Assembly (NCBI RefSeq): GCF_009930815.1
Contig: NZ_CP022222.1
Span: forward strand, 496,001 to 560,000
DNA: 64,000 nt
From: Bradyrhizobium sp. CCBAU 051011
Lineage (GTDB): Bacteria > Pseudomonadota > Alphaproteobacteria > Rhizobiales > Xanthobacteraceae
Direction: 5' to 3'
The position numbers and the translations under genes were made by a program. Below the pieces are notes generated by a model that saw only the letters and a program-made list of their open reading frames with translations, made no database searches and had not been told where the DNA came from. This document shows, piece by piece, positions 55,101 through 63,172 of the stretch (positions are counted from its first letter, which is position 1; every line of letters begins with the position of its first letter).

Positions 55101-55544
55101 TCAACTACGGCCGTCGAGGCCGACCAGCGCGATCTTCAGGTAGCCGGCGTTGCGCAACAGGTTCATCACCTCCATCAGGTCGCCATAGCTGACGGTCTTG
55201 TCTGCGCGCAGAAAGATGCGCTCGTTCTTCTCGCCCTTGGTGGCGGCATCGAGGGTCGCGGTCAGCGTATCGCGTGCGATCACGTCCTCACCGACGGCGA
55301 CCGAAAGGTCCGGCTTCACGGTGACGAACACCGGCTTGTCCGGCCGCGGCGACGGCTCGACGGCGCTCGCGGGAAGATCGACGCCGAGATCGACGGTTGC
55401 GAGCGGCGCCGCGACCATAAAAATGATCAGGAGCACCAGCATCACGTCGATGAACGGCGTGACGTTGATATCATGGGCCTCGACAAGGTCGTCGCTACCG
55501 CCGCGCGCCCGACCACCAACTACGCTACCCAGTTTCGCGCCCAT
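55101..55544 (-). CDS. exbD: Biopolymer transport protein ExbD
   Basis: A 147-residue ExbD with one membrane helix that carries the essential Asp (INVTPFIDVMLVLLIIFMVAAP) and a periplasmic domain (FLRADKTVSYGDLMEVMNLLRNAGY). It forms the proton channel of the TonB system with ExbB. GGAGGG precedes the ATG. It lies 16 bases after exbB. Confidence 0.97.
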   Translation of the reverse strand: MGAKLGSVVGGRARGGSDDLVEAHDINVTPFIDVMLVLLIIFMVAAPLATVDLGVDLPASAVEPSPRPDKPVFVTVKPDLSVAVGEDVIARDTLTATLDAATKGEKNERIFLRADKTVSYGDLMEVMNLLRNAGYLKIALVGLDGRS

Positions 55545-55560
55545 CGTTCACCCTCCTCGC

Positions 55561-56346
55561 TCACTCGGCAGCGCGCGCGAGACGAAACGAGCCGCGGTCG
55601 CCCTCGCGGCTGATCAGCAGCAGCACCATCGCCGAGGCGTCGCCGAGCAGCGCACGATGGGCCGTGATCGTGCGGGTGAGATGATTGTAGATCACGACCG
55701 CCGGGATCGCCGCGACGAGACCGAGAGCGGTCGCCAGCAGGGCTTCCGCAATCCCCGGCGCGACCACCGCAAGGTTGGTGGTCTTGGCCTCGGAAATGCC
55801 GATGAACGAATTCATGATGCCCCAGACCGTTCCGAACAAGCCGACGAACGGCGCGGTGGCGCCGATGGTCGCGAGCACACCGGTGCCGCGCGCGATCTGC
55901 CGCGACATCGCCGCCTCGACCCGCTCCAGCCGCAGCGCCACCCGTTCCTTGAGGCCGTCGTCGAAATGGCCGCCGGAGAGGCTGGCCTCGCGCGCGGCTG
56001 ATAGGATGATCTGCGCCACGGCATCGCGGCCGCCGCGGCTTTCCTGCTCGGCCTTGGTGAGCACGGTGTCGGTTTCCAACATGCTGAGGCGCCGCCTGGC
56101 AGTCGACGTCTTGCGGCGGATCTCGATGGTTTTTGCCAGCCAGATCGTCCATGTCACGAGCGAGGCGAAGGCGAGCCCGACCATCACCGCCTGCACCACG
56201 ACGTCCGCATTCACGAACATGTTCCAGGGCGACAGATTGCGCGGCAGCAGCGCGACGTCGGTGGCGGCGTACGCCGCGCCCGGCAAGGCGGCCACGCCGG
56301 CCGCACCACACCAACGGATCATAATTTCCAGCACGCTTCGCTGCAT
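55561..56346 (-). CDS. exbB: Biopolymer transport protein ExbB
   Basis: A 261-residue MotA/TolQ/ExbB proton channel protein. It has a signal-like N-terminus (AAGVAALPGAAYAA), TM1 near VQAVMVGLAFASLVTWTIW, and the family signature GTGVLATIGATAPFVGLFGTVWGIMNSF (TM2), then AVVAPGIAEALLATALGLVAAIPAVVIYN (TM3). The ATG at 56346 has GGGAGG upstream; a TTG 7 codons earlier is rejected because it would precede that site. It follows hutX by 33 bases. Confidence 0.96.
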   Translation of the reverse strand: MQRSVLEIMIRWCGAAGVAALPGAAYAATDVALLPRNLSPWNMFVNADVVVQAVMVGLAFASLVTWTIWLAKTIEIRRKTSTARRRLSMLETDTVLTKAEQESRGGRDAVAQIILSAAREASLSGGHFDDGLKERVALRLERVEAAMSRQIARGTGVLATIGATAPFVGLFGTVWGIMNSFIGISEAKTTNLAVVAPGIAEALLATALGLVAAIPAVVIYNHLTRTITAHRALLGDASAMVLLLISREGDRGSFRLARAAE

Positions 56347-56379
56347 GATCGCCTCCCGGGCTGACAATGTGGGAATCGG

Positions 56380-56895
56380 CTACGCCGCGCGGGCGGGCGC
56401 GATCCTCTCGCTAAGCGCGTGAAAGCGCTCCAACTGGTCGCCGCGCAGCGCCCGCGTCTCGTCACGGCCGACGAACACCTTGAACATGATGCCGCCGTCC
56501 ACATTGACGAACGCTATGAAGGCCGACGACTTGCCCATGAACGGTCGCTCGACAAAGGCGATCGCCGCGCAACGCCCGTGGCGGAGATGGCCGTGCAGCC
56601 CCTTCGGCTGCATCAGGTTGAAATAACCGCGGCCAACCTCGCCCACCGGAATGGCGCCGGTGAACTCGAAGATCGCGTCGTCGGTGTGGACGATCAGCGT
56701 CACCTCGCCCCATTGCGCGACATCGTTCATCGCGGCGCCAAATTCGCTGCCGCCGCCAATACGCACCATCGTTTCCGGCATCGCCTCGAGCACGGCACGC
56801 GCGGTAACTTTCCGCTCCCGCGCCACGTCCTCGATCACCGCGCCCGGATTCTCCGCCATATGTGCCTTGAGGTCGGCAAGCTCCGTGCTCAACAT
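56380..56895 (-). CDS. hutX: Heme utilisation cytosolic carrier protein HutX
   Basis: A 171-residue HutX/HugX-family protein that binds heme in the cytoplasm and hands it on, in other bacteria to a HutZ-type degrading enzyme. It has the family pattern VARERKVTARAVLEAMPETM, EFTGAIPVGEVGRGYFNLMQPKGLHGHL and SAFIAFVNVDGGIMFKVFVGRDETR. GGGAGG precedes the ATG. It ends the short gap of 13 bases after hmuQ; here the heme-degrading partner would be HmuQ rather than HutZ. Confidence 0.92.
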   Translation of the reverse strand: MLSTELADLKAHMAENPGAVIEDVARERKVTARAVLEAMPETMVRIGGGSEFGAAMNDVAQWGEVTLIVHTDDAIFEFTGAIPVGEVGRGYFNLMQPKGLHGHLRHGRCAAIAFVERPFMGKSSAFIAFVNVDGGIMFKVFVGRDETRALRGDQLERFHALSERIAPARAA

Positions 56896-56908
56896 CGCAC
56901 CCTCCCCG

Positions 56909-57244
56909 TTACGCGGCGGCGCTGGACTTGCGCTCGCTCAGGATCACCTCGAAACCTTCGAACTTGGGATGGCCGAGGTAGAGGCTTTCGCCGGTCTTGT
57001 TGTCGGCGCGGGCATGGGCGCGGCGGAACTCTTCCGATTTGGTCCAGGCTTCGAACGCGGCCTTGTCGACCCAGACCGTGTGCGACGAGTACAGCGTGTG
57101 ATCCTCGGCGACGGGTCCCTTGAGCAGATGAAACTCGACGAAGCCGGCCATGTTGCTGAGATAGGACTCGCGCGTGCGCCAGACGGTCTCGAACGCCGCT
57201 TCGGAGCCGATCTTCACCTGGAACCGGTTCATTGCGATAAACAT
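56909..57244 (-). CDS. hmuQ: Heme-degrading monooxygenase HmuQ (IsdG family)
   Basis: A 111-residue ABM-fold protein. The IsdG/IsdI catalytic triad is present at the expected positions: Asn6 (AMNRF), Trp67 (FEAWTKS) and His77 (RAHARA). It opens heme and releases iron in the cytoplasm; B. japonicum HmuQ is the closest well-known case. AAGGAG lies 7 bases before the ATG at 57244; upstream open codons cover the intergenic hairpin and are rejected. It is the second gene of the leftward heme operon. Confidence 0.94.
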   Translation of the reverse strand: MFIAMNRFQVKIGSEAAFETVWRTRESYLSNMAGFVEFHLLKGPVAEDHTLYSSHTVWVDKAAFEAWTKSEEFRRAHARADNKTGESLYLGHPKFEGFEVILSERKSSAAA

Positions 57245-57312
57245 TTCAAATCTCCTTGCTGGGTTGCTGGGGTGCGCCTGGCGTACCGTTTGAGTTGGTT
57301 GGAAACATGGAT

Positions 57313-57351
57313 GCACCGAAGCCGCGCTGGAGCATCAGCGCGGCCCGGTGC
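57313..57351. promoter_or_regulatory. Strong hairpin between hmuR and hmuQ
   Basis: Inner stem GCCGCGCTG / CAGCGCGGC (loop GAGCAT) extended by outer stem GCACCG / CGGTGC across small bulges. It lies in the 135-base gap of the operon. No T run follows on the minus strand, so mRNA processing or stabilisation is more likely than intrinsic termination. Confidence 0.65.
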
Positions 57352-57379
57352 AACTTTGTTGGCTTGTCAGCTCGTCGAA

Positions 57380-59731
57380 CTACACTCCGCCAAAATGGAT
57401 CTTCAATCCGGCCTTGTAGACCCTGCCCGGTCCGGGGCTCGACCACAACACGTCGTTCTGCGTGGTGCCATCAACCGAACTGCCGGGGATGGCGTAAGGC
57501 CGATAGTATTGGTTCAAGAGATTGTCGATGGAAGCCGAGAACACAATGTCCTTGGTCGCCTTCCAGGTCAGGTACAGATTGACCAGTTCATACCCCGTCG
57601 AGGGCAGATAGCCGGCGGGCACGTCGTTGTTGGCGCCGAACGAGGACCATTGCGCGGCCAAGATCAGCCTGCGGTCGAGCAGCCGCACGCCGCCGGTGGT
57701 GGTGATCTTGCGCGGCGTGATGGTCGAAAGCCCGATATTGGTCGCGACGTTCTTGCCGCGGATCAGATGGCCGGCAACGCCGACATACCACAGCCCGGCG
57801 TCGTACATTGTCTCCGCCTCGATGCCTTCGATTCGGGCCTGCGCAATGTTCTGGTACTGATAGAACCGGTTGAACGTGCCGAAGGGCGGAACCGGAACAG
57901 GGCCAAAGGCGACGGCGTCGATGTAGTCGCTGACGTCATTGCGGAATACGTTGACCTTGCCACGGAAGCTGTCATCGGCGGTAAAGATACCGTTATATTT
58001 CAGATTGACGCCGGCCTCCTTGTTCTTGCCGACCTCCGGCCGCAGGTTCGGATTGGGCAGGAAGCAGAACAGGCCAACCGTGCCGTCCGCGCAAGTGAAG
58101 AACGCCGGACCGCCGCCCGTGGGGTGCGCACCCGAAACCAGGGTCTCCGTGATCGATGGCGCGCGATAGCCTTCAGCATAACTGACATAGGGCGTGAAAC
58201 CCGCCACCGGTGTCACGCCGATGGTGATCTTCGGCGAGAACCTGTCACCACCGCCACCGGTCGCCACCGTCGGCGAATGCAGGTCGTAGCGGTCGTAACG
58301 GATCGCGCTGACGGCCTCGAACCAGGTCGAATAATTCTGCTTCAACTGCGCGAAACCGCCGGAAACGGTGCGCAGGCCACTGGGGGTGGTGATGTTGGAG
58401 TTGCCGCGGCGATCGAAGGTGCTCACGTCATCCTGAAAAGCATCGACGCCGAACGTGACCGCGTTGCGCCAATCGCCGACGTTGAACCTCGTCGTATTGT
58501 TGACGTCGATCCCGAGCGTATCGAGCACGTACCCCCGCCTGTCGCCGACGCAGCCCGAGATGTTGTTGCCGAACGTGCCGCCACAAAAGACCGTACCGGC
58601 GGTGCTGTTATGATAGGTCTTGACCTGGTCGTTGTCGGTACGATTGCCGTACAGCGACATATTCCAGTCCCATAGATTGTCGCTGGGCTTGCTGTACTTC
58701 CAGGTCAGCGTTCCCGTGTAGTTCTTGACATCGGAGGCATAGACCGACGAGCCCTGGAACAGCGCGCGCTGCGCCGGGGTCAGCACCGGCCCGCGATTGA
58801 ACTGGCCGATGCTGTATTGGTAATCTTGGAAGATGCCGCCGAGCTTGATCTCGTGGCCGTCAGCGGGGCGAACGGTGACCTTCATCAGGCCGGCCGCGAG
58901 TTCGTTGCCGGAATTACCGATCTCGGTGCCGTTGCCGTCCTTGTAGTTGCCCTGGGTGCGGTACACCGCGCCGCCGAACACATCGACATCGGGAGTGGCA
59001 CGGACGCCGCCGAAGATCGAGCCGAGGCCGCGAGCATCGTTGGTACCGCCGGAGCCGGTCATGTCGACACCCCAGCGCTCACCCGGGCGCACGACGTCGT
59101 CGATGTCCTTGGTGCGGAACGAGACCACGCCGCCGATCGCGCCGGAGCCGTAGATGTTCGCGGTCGGCCCGCGCACGATATCGACGCCGCCGACCAGCTC
59201 GGGCTCAAGGAAGAACGAGCCGTTGGCATTGTGGCCGGTGCGCTGATAGTTCTGCCGCGCGCCGTCGACGACGACCGCGACGCGGCCGAAATCCTGCAGG
59301 CCGCGGATATTGATGACGGTCGAAGGATCGTCGCCGCGCTCCTGGAACGAAACACCTGGTACGTTGTAGAAGATATCGGACAGACGGTTCGGCTGCAGGC
59401 CCTGGATCTGCTCCAGCGTCACCACGCTGACCGGCGCCAGCGCGTCGATCGCACGCTCCTCCGTCTTCGACGCCACGATCGTGAGGGTATCGAGCGATTG
59501 CACCGGCCCGGTCCCAATCTGCGCGCGCGCGTTCATCACGGGCGCCGCCACCTGCTGGCCCTGCAAGGGTTTCGCCGGTTTGCGTTTCGCCTGCTTCTTC
59601 TGCTCGGAGCCGCGCGCGACCGTCTCCGCTTCGAGCACCTGAGTGAACGCCGAGGTTGTTGATAACAACGCAAACGAAAATGCCGACGCGCCCAAAACCA
59701 AGGCGCGCGAATGCCTAGCCCCGAAAGCCAT
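57380..59731 (-). CDS. hmuR: TonB-dependent heme receptor HmuR
   Basis: A 783-residue outer-membrane receptor: signal peptide (ALVLGASAFSFALLSTTSAFTQ), a Lys-rich linker, a TonB box near DTLTIVASK (~residues 79-87), a plug domain (GVSFQERGDDPSTVINIRGLQDFGRVAVVVDGARQ) and a 22-strand barrel ending in a C-terminal aromatic-rich strand (YKAGLKIHFGGV). The heme-receptor hallmarks YRAP (YRAPSITE) and NPNL (PNPNLRPEVG) flank a His (SGAHP), as in HemR/HmuR. It is divergent from hmuP and shares a 258-base promoter region with it. Confidence 0.96.
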   Translation of the reverse strand: MAFGARHSRALVLGASAFSFALLSTTSAFTQVLEAETVARGSEQKKQAKRKPAKPLQGQQVAAPVMNARAQIGTGPVQSLDTLTIVASKTEERAIDALAPVSVVTLEQIQGLQPNRLSDIFYNVPGVSFQERGDDPSTVINIRGLQDFGRVAVVVDGARQNYQRTGHNANGSFFLEPELVGGVDIVRGPTANIYGSGAIGGVVSFRTKDIDDVVRPGERWGVDMTGSGGTNDARGLGSIFGGVRATPDVDVFGGAVYRTQGNYKDGNGTEIGNSGNELAAGLMKVTVRPADGHEIKLGGIFQDYQYSIGQFNRGPVLTPAQRALFQGSSVYASDVKNYTGTLTWKYSKPSDNLWDWNMSLYGNRTDNDQVKTYHNSTAGTVFCGGTFGNNISGCVGDRRGYVLDTLGIDVNNTTRFNVGDWRNAVTFGVDAFQDDVSTFDRRGNSNITTPSGLRTVSGGFAQLKQNYSTWFEAVSAIRYDRYDLHSPTVATGGGGDRFSPKITIGVTPVAGFTPYVSYAEGYRAPSITETLVSGAHPTGGGPAFFTCADGTVGLFCFLPNPNLRPEVGKNKEAGVNLKYNGIFTADDSFRGKVNVFRNDVSDYIDAVAFGPVPVPPFGTFNRFYQYQNIAQARIEGIEAETMYDAGLWYVGVAGHLIRGKNVATNIGLSTITPRKITTTGGVRLLDRRLILAAQWSSFGANNDVPAGYLPSTGYELVNLYLTWKATKDIVFSASIDNLLNQYYRPYAIPGSSVDGTTQNDVLWSSPGPGRVYKAGLKIHFGGV

Positions 59732-59891
59732 ACTGCCCCAACCTGTTATTTGTCTCTTGGATCTGGCTGGCGGGCGTCGCGGTGATGCGCGGCTGCTTGC
59801 TGGCTACCAATTTTCGCGACCGGGCACCCCCGCACGTATCGCATTCATCTTGGTTACGCCGCGTTGCGGGAACGGTCAATAATGCCACCGG

Positions 59892-59916
59892 GCACTTTAT
59901 ATCGATTGTAAAGTGC
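59892..59916. promoter_or_regulatory. Candidate operator in the hmuR-hmuP promoter region
   Basis: GCACTTTA and TAAAGTGC form perfect 8-base arms around TATCGATTG. It is between the divergent heme genes, 74 bases from hmuP and 161 bases from hmuR. Iron control in this group is by Irr with HmuP; the site does not obviously match an iron-control element I can recall. Confidence 0.5.
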
Positions 59917-59989
59917 AGCGGTTGGATTGCAGCCCCGCCCAACTGTACAAGCTTAGATCGATTGAATTTTTCGGGGCACCAAACGCGAA

Positions 59990-60196
59990 ATGTCGACAGC
60001 AGGGGGAAGCAAGCTCGGAGAAGCCCGAACACAATCGGCAAATGCCGCTGCCGCGACGAGAACTCTCGTTGTCAACGGCAACCGGATCGATAGCCGCGAG
60101 CTGTTCGCCGCCGAGCGCGAGATCATCATCGCACATGGTGCGGAGAACTATCGCCTGCGGCTGACGTCGCAGAACAAGCTGATCCTGACCAAGTGA
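59990..60196 (+). CDS. hmuP: Heme uptake co-activator HmuP (HemP family)
   Basis: A 68-residue protein. The C-terminal ~37 residues are the HemP/HmuP domain: RIDSRELFAAEREIIIAHG then ENYRLRLTSQNKLILTK. In B. japonicum HmuP works with Irr to activate the hmuR promoter under iron limitation. The N-terminal ~28 residues are Ala/Thr-rich and variable. Start at 59990; the gene is 19 bases before hmuT and is probably in its operon. Confidence 0.95.
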   Translation: MSTAGGSKLGEARTQSANAAAATRTLVVNGNRIDSRELFAAEREIIIAHGAENYRLRLTSQNKLILTK

Positions 60197-60215
60197 CCGA
60201 CCAGGTAAACCCGAA

Positions 60216-61169
60216 ATGACAATTTGTCGCACACTCGCGGTGTCGGCTGCGGCGGGCTGCTTCCTGCTCGGCGGCGTGGCGCTCGCTGCCGGCATCACCG
60301 TGCATGATGCCCGCGACCGCGACGTCACCATCGGCGACTCCGGGCGGATCGTCTCGATCGGCGGCGCAATCACCGAAATTCTCTATGCGCTCGGTTTCGA
60401 GGACCGTCTCGCCGGCGTCGACTCGACCAGCCTCTATCCGGCCGCGGCGCTGCGCGACAAGCCGAATGTCGGCTACATGCGCCAGCTTTCCGCCGAGGGC
60501 GTGCTCGGTCTTAATCCTTCGCTGGTGCTTGCCGTACAGGGGTCCGGGCCGAAGGAAACCATGGATGTGCTGGACGCCGCCAAGGTGCCGCTGGTGCTGG
60601 TGCCCGAGACCTTCTCCGAACAGGGCCTGATCGAGAAGATCAAACTGGTCGGCCACGCCATGGGCGCGGACAAGCAGGCCGAATGCCTAACCGCAGCCGT
60701 CTCCGGCGACCTGGCGCAATTGCGCGAGCTGCGCGCCAAGGTGACGAAGCCCGTGCGCGTGATGTTCGTGATGTCGCTTTTGAACGGTCGCGCCATGGCC
60801 GCCGGCAAAAACACCGCGGCGAACGAGATCATCGCGCTTGCCGGCGGCGTGAACGCCATCGACGGCTATGAGGGCTACAAGCCCATCAACGACGAGGCGA
60901 TCGTCGCAGCCAAGCCGGACGTCGTTCTCTCGATCCAGCGCGGCAAGGACTCGCTGAACGCCGAAGCCGTATACGTCCATCCGGGCTTTGCGCTGACCCC
61001 GGCTGCGGCCAACAAGGCCTTCATCTCGATGGAAGGCCTCTATCTGCTCGGCTTCGGGCCGCGCACGGCGGCTGCCGCGCGCGATCTCTCGATCAAGCTC
61101 TATCCGGCACTGGCGCCGCAGGCGGAGAAGTTTGCGCCGGCGGCGCTGACGGCCAACTGCCGGTCATGA
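60216..61169 (+). CDS. hmuT: Heme ABC transporter substrate-binding protein HmuT
   Basis: A 317-residue periplasmic heme-binding protein (TroA-type fold), with a signal peptide (AAAGCFLLGGVALAAG). Family features: RIVSIGGAITEILYALGFEDRLAGVDSTSLYP (with the Tyr of the heme pocket), GVLGLNPSLVLAVQGSGPKE, AGGVNAIDGYEGYKPINDEAI and MEGLYLLGFGPRT. It passes heme to HmuU. The stop overlaps the hmuU start (ATGA). Confidence 0.96.
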   Translation: MTICRTLAVSAAAGCFLLGGVALAAGITVHDARDRDVTIGDSGRIVSIGGAITEILYALGFEDRLAGVDSTSLYPAAALRDKPNVGYMRQLSAEGVLGLNPSLVLAVQGSGPKETMDVLDAAKVPLVLVPETFSEQGLIEKIKLVGHAMGADKQAECLTAAVSGDLAQLRELRAKVTKPVRVMFVMSLLNGRAMAAGKNTAANEIIALAGGVNAIDGYEGYKPINDEAIVAAKPDVVLSIQRGKDSLNAEAVYVHPGFALTPAAANKAFISMEGLYLLGFGPRTAAAARDLSIKLYPALAPQAEKFAPAALTANCRS

Positions 61170-62257
61170 CGGTGTTAGCCGGAGCCAGCACGGGGCGGCG
61201 CGTCGGATATGCGTTTCGCCCTCCCGCCTCCCTTACCATCGTGTGTCTGCTCGTTGCGCTCGTCGGCACGGCACTGATCGCGCTCACCATGGGCGCTGCC
61301 GGAATTCCGCTGGCGCGACTGCCCGCCTCACTCGGCCTGTGGACGGACGCCGCGCCGGCGCCAACGCTGGCGCGCGACCAGCTTGTCGTGTGGTCGATCC
61401 GGATTCCGCGGATCGCCGCGGCGGCGATGATCGGCGCGCTGCTCGCGGCATCCGGTGCGATCATGCAAGGGCTGTTTCGAAACCCGCTCGCCGATCCCGC
61501 GCTGGTCGGCGTTTCCTCCGGCGGCGCACTGGCGGCAGCGGCGGCGATCGTGTTCACCGACAGCCAGATGGGGCAGAGCCTGCGCTTCATGCAGCATCAA
61601 CTGCTGCCGATCGCGGCGTTTGTGGGTTCGCTGGCGACGACAATCATCCTCTATTCGATCGCCAGCCGCTCGGGACGGACGTCGATCGCGATTTTCCTGC
61701 TGGCAGGCATCGCGATTGCTGCCACCGCCAATGCGGGCATCGGGCTTCTGGTATTCATCGCCGACGATCGCCAGTTGCGCGATATCACCTTCTGGATGCT
61801 GGGGTCGCTGAGCGGGGCGACCTGGCCCAAGGCCGCCACGCTGGCGCCGGTGCTGGGGTGTGCGGCCATTGCCTGCTTCTGGATCGCGCGCGGGCTCGAC
61901 GTGCTGGTGCTCGGCGAGGCCGAAGCGTTTCACAGCGGCGTCGACGTCGAGCGCCTGAAGCGGATCTCGATCGTGCTGGTGTCGGCGATGACCGGCGTTG
62001 CCGTCTCCGTCTGCGGCGTCATCGGCTTTGTCGGCATCGTGGTGCCGCATCTGCTGCGGCTCGTCATCGGGCCCGCGCACCGCCTGCTGCTGCCAGCTTC
62101 GATGCTGCTTGGCGCGGTGCTGCTGGTCGGCGCGGATACGATGGCCCGCACCATCGTGGCGCCCGCGGAAATGCCGATCGGTATCCTCACCGCGGCGGTC
62201 GGCGCGCCGTTCTTCTTAGGAATGCTGCTGCGTCAGCGCGGACTTGTTTCGCTGTGA
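61166..62257 (+). CDS. hmuU: Heme ABC transporter permease HmuU
   Basis: A 363-residue FecCD-type permease with about ten helices. Typical: SIRIPRIAAAAMIGALLAASGAIMQGLFRNPLADPALVGVSSGGALAAA near the start, TFWMLGSLSGATW, and CGVIGFVGIVVPHLLRLVIGPAHR in the C-terminal half. It overlaps hmuT by four bases and hmuV by four (GTGA), so all three are coupled. Confidence 0.96.
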   Translation: MTVLAGASTGRRVGYAFRPPASLTIVCLLVALVGTALIALTMGAAGIPLARLPASLGLWTDAAPAPTLARDQLVVWSIRIPRIAAAAMIGALLAASGAIMQGLFRNPLADPALVGVSSGGALAAAAAIVFTDSQMGQSLRFMQHQLLPIAAFVGSLATTIILYSIASRSGRTSIAIFLLAGIAIAATANAGIGLLVFIADDRQLRDITFWMLGSLSGATWPKAATLAPVLGCAAIACFWIARGLDVLVLGEAEAFHSGVDVERLKRISIVLVSAMTGVAVSVCGVIGFVGIVVPHLLRLVIGPAHRLLLPASMLLGAVLLVGADTMARTIVAPAEMPIGILTAAVGAPFFLGMLLRQRGLVSL

Positions 62258-63054
62258 CCGCCCTTCTCGAAGCGCAGTCGGTCTCGATGGTGGTCGGTGG
62301 CGCCACGCTGGTCGACGGTATCGACCTTTGCATCAAGGCGGGCGAGATGGTTGCCATCGTCGGCCCCAACGGCGCCGGCAAATCGACGCTGCTCCGGATG
62401 CTGTCCGGCGACCTCTGCCCGACGCGCGGAAAGGTCAGGCTGAAGCAGCGCGACATCCGCCTCTATCCGCCGCGCCTTCTCGCGTTTCACCGCGCGATGT
62501 TGTCGCAGCACGTCAACGTCACTTTCCCGTTCACGGTCGAGGAAATCGTCCATATGGGCGCGGGCGATGCCGGCCGCGCCACCGCCCAGCCATTGGTCGA
62601 CGCGGCGCTCGGCGAGGTCGGGCTAGCGCATTTCAGCCAGCGGCAATTGCCGACGCTTTCCGGCGGCGAGCAGCAGCGCGCGCATTTTGCCCGCGTCCTG
62701 GTGCAACTCGCCAGCGGCGAGGCAAAGCATGGCCCTGGCCTTCTCTTGCTGGATGAGCCGACCTCCAGCCTCGACATGCGCCACCAGGTCGATCTGGTGG
62801 AAACAGCGCGGCGGCGAGCGCAGAATGGCACGGCGGTCATCGCCGTGCTGCATGATCTCAATCTCGCCATGCGCTTCGCCGACCGGATCGTGCTGCTGCA
62901 TCGCGGCCGGCTCGCCGTCGACGGCGGCCGCAGTGAAGCAATCACAGCCGAGACCATCCGCCGGATTTTTGAGGTGGACGTCACGATCGACTATACCGAT
63001 CAGGGCGTGCCGTTCCTGCTGCCGCAGACGATGCGGCCGGCGGCATCGCCGTGA
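62254..63054 (+). CDS. hmuV: Heme ABC transporter ATPase HmuV
   Basis: A 266-residue ABC ATPase. Walker A GPNGAGKST, Q-loop MLSQH, signature LSGGEQQR, Walker B LLLLDEPTSSLD, and H-loop VLHDLN are all intact. It powers heme import through HmuU. Start is GTG at 62254 overlapping the hmuU stop; this gives the normal N-terminus TALLEAQSVSM. It is the last gene of the rightward heme operon. Confidence 0.96.
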   Translation: MTALLEAQSVSMVVGGATLVDGIDLCIKAGEMVAIVGPNGAGKSTLLRMLSGDLCPTRGKVRLKQRDIRLYPPRLLAFHRAMLSQHVNVTFPFTVEEIVHMGAGDAGRATAQPLVDAALGEVGLAHFSQRQLPTLSGGEQQRAHFARVLVQLASGEAKHGPGLLLLDEPTSSLDMRHQVDLVETARRRAQNGTAVIAVLHDLNLAMRFADRIVLLHRGRLAVDGGRSEAITAETIRRIFEVDVTIDYTDQGVPFLLPQTMRPAASP

Positions 63055-63095
63055 CGACGGCATAACGCCGCAGCCTTATCCAACAGCGTCACACG

Positions 63096-63125
63096 CTGTT
63101 CATAAAACTGTCAGCCGGCTGTTAC
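63096..63125 (+). promoter_or_regulatory. Candidate Pho box upstream of the phytase-like gene
   Basis: Three CTGT words at 63096, 63108 and 63119 (spacing 12 and 11 bases): CTGTTCAT, CTGTCAG, CTGTTAC. PhoB sites are direct CTGTCAT repeats at 11-base spacing. It lies about 50-75 bases before the phytase-like gene. A small hairpin (AACAGCGT-CAC-ACGCTGTT, 63082-63100) overlaps its left end. Confidence 0.45.
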
Positions 63126-63172
63126 AGCCGCTCCGCAAGACACGGCGCATCGTCATCACAAGGAGATCCGCC

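Noticed and set aside
59941..59970. Irr iron-control element near AAGCTTAGATCGATTGAAT
   Set aside because: Only weak resemblance to the motif as I remember it; not enough to call.
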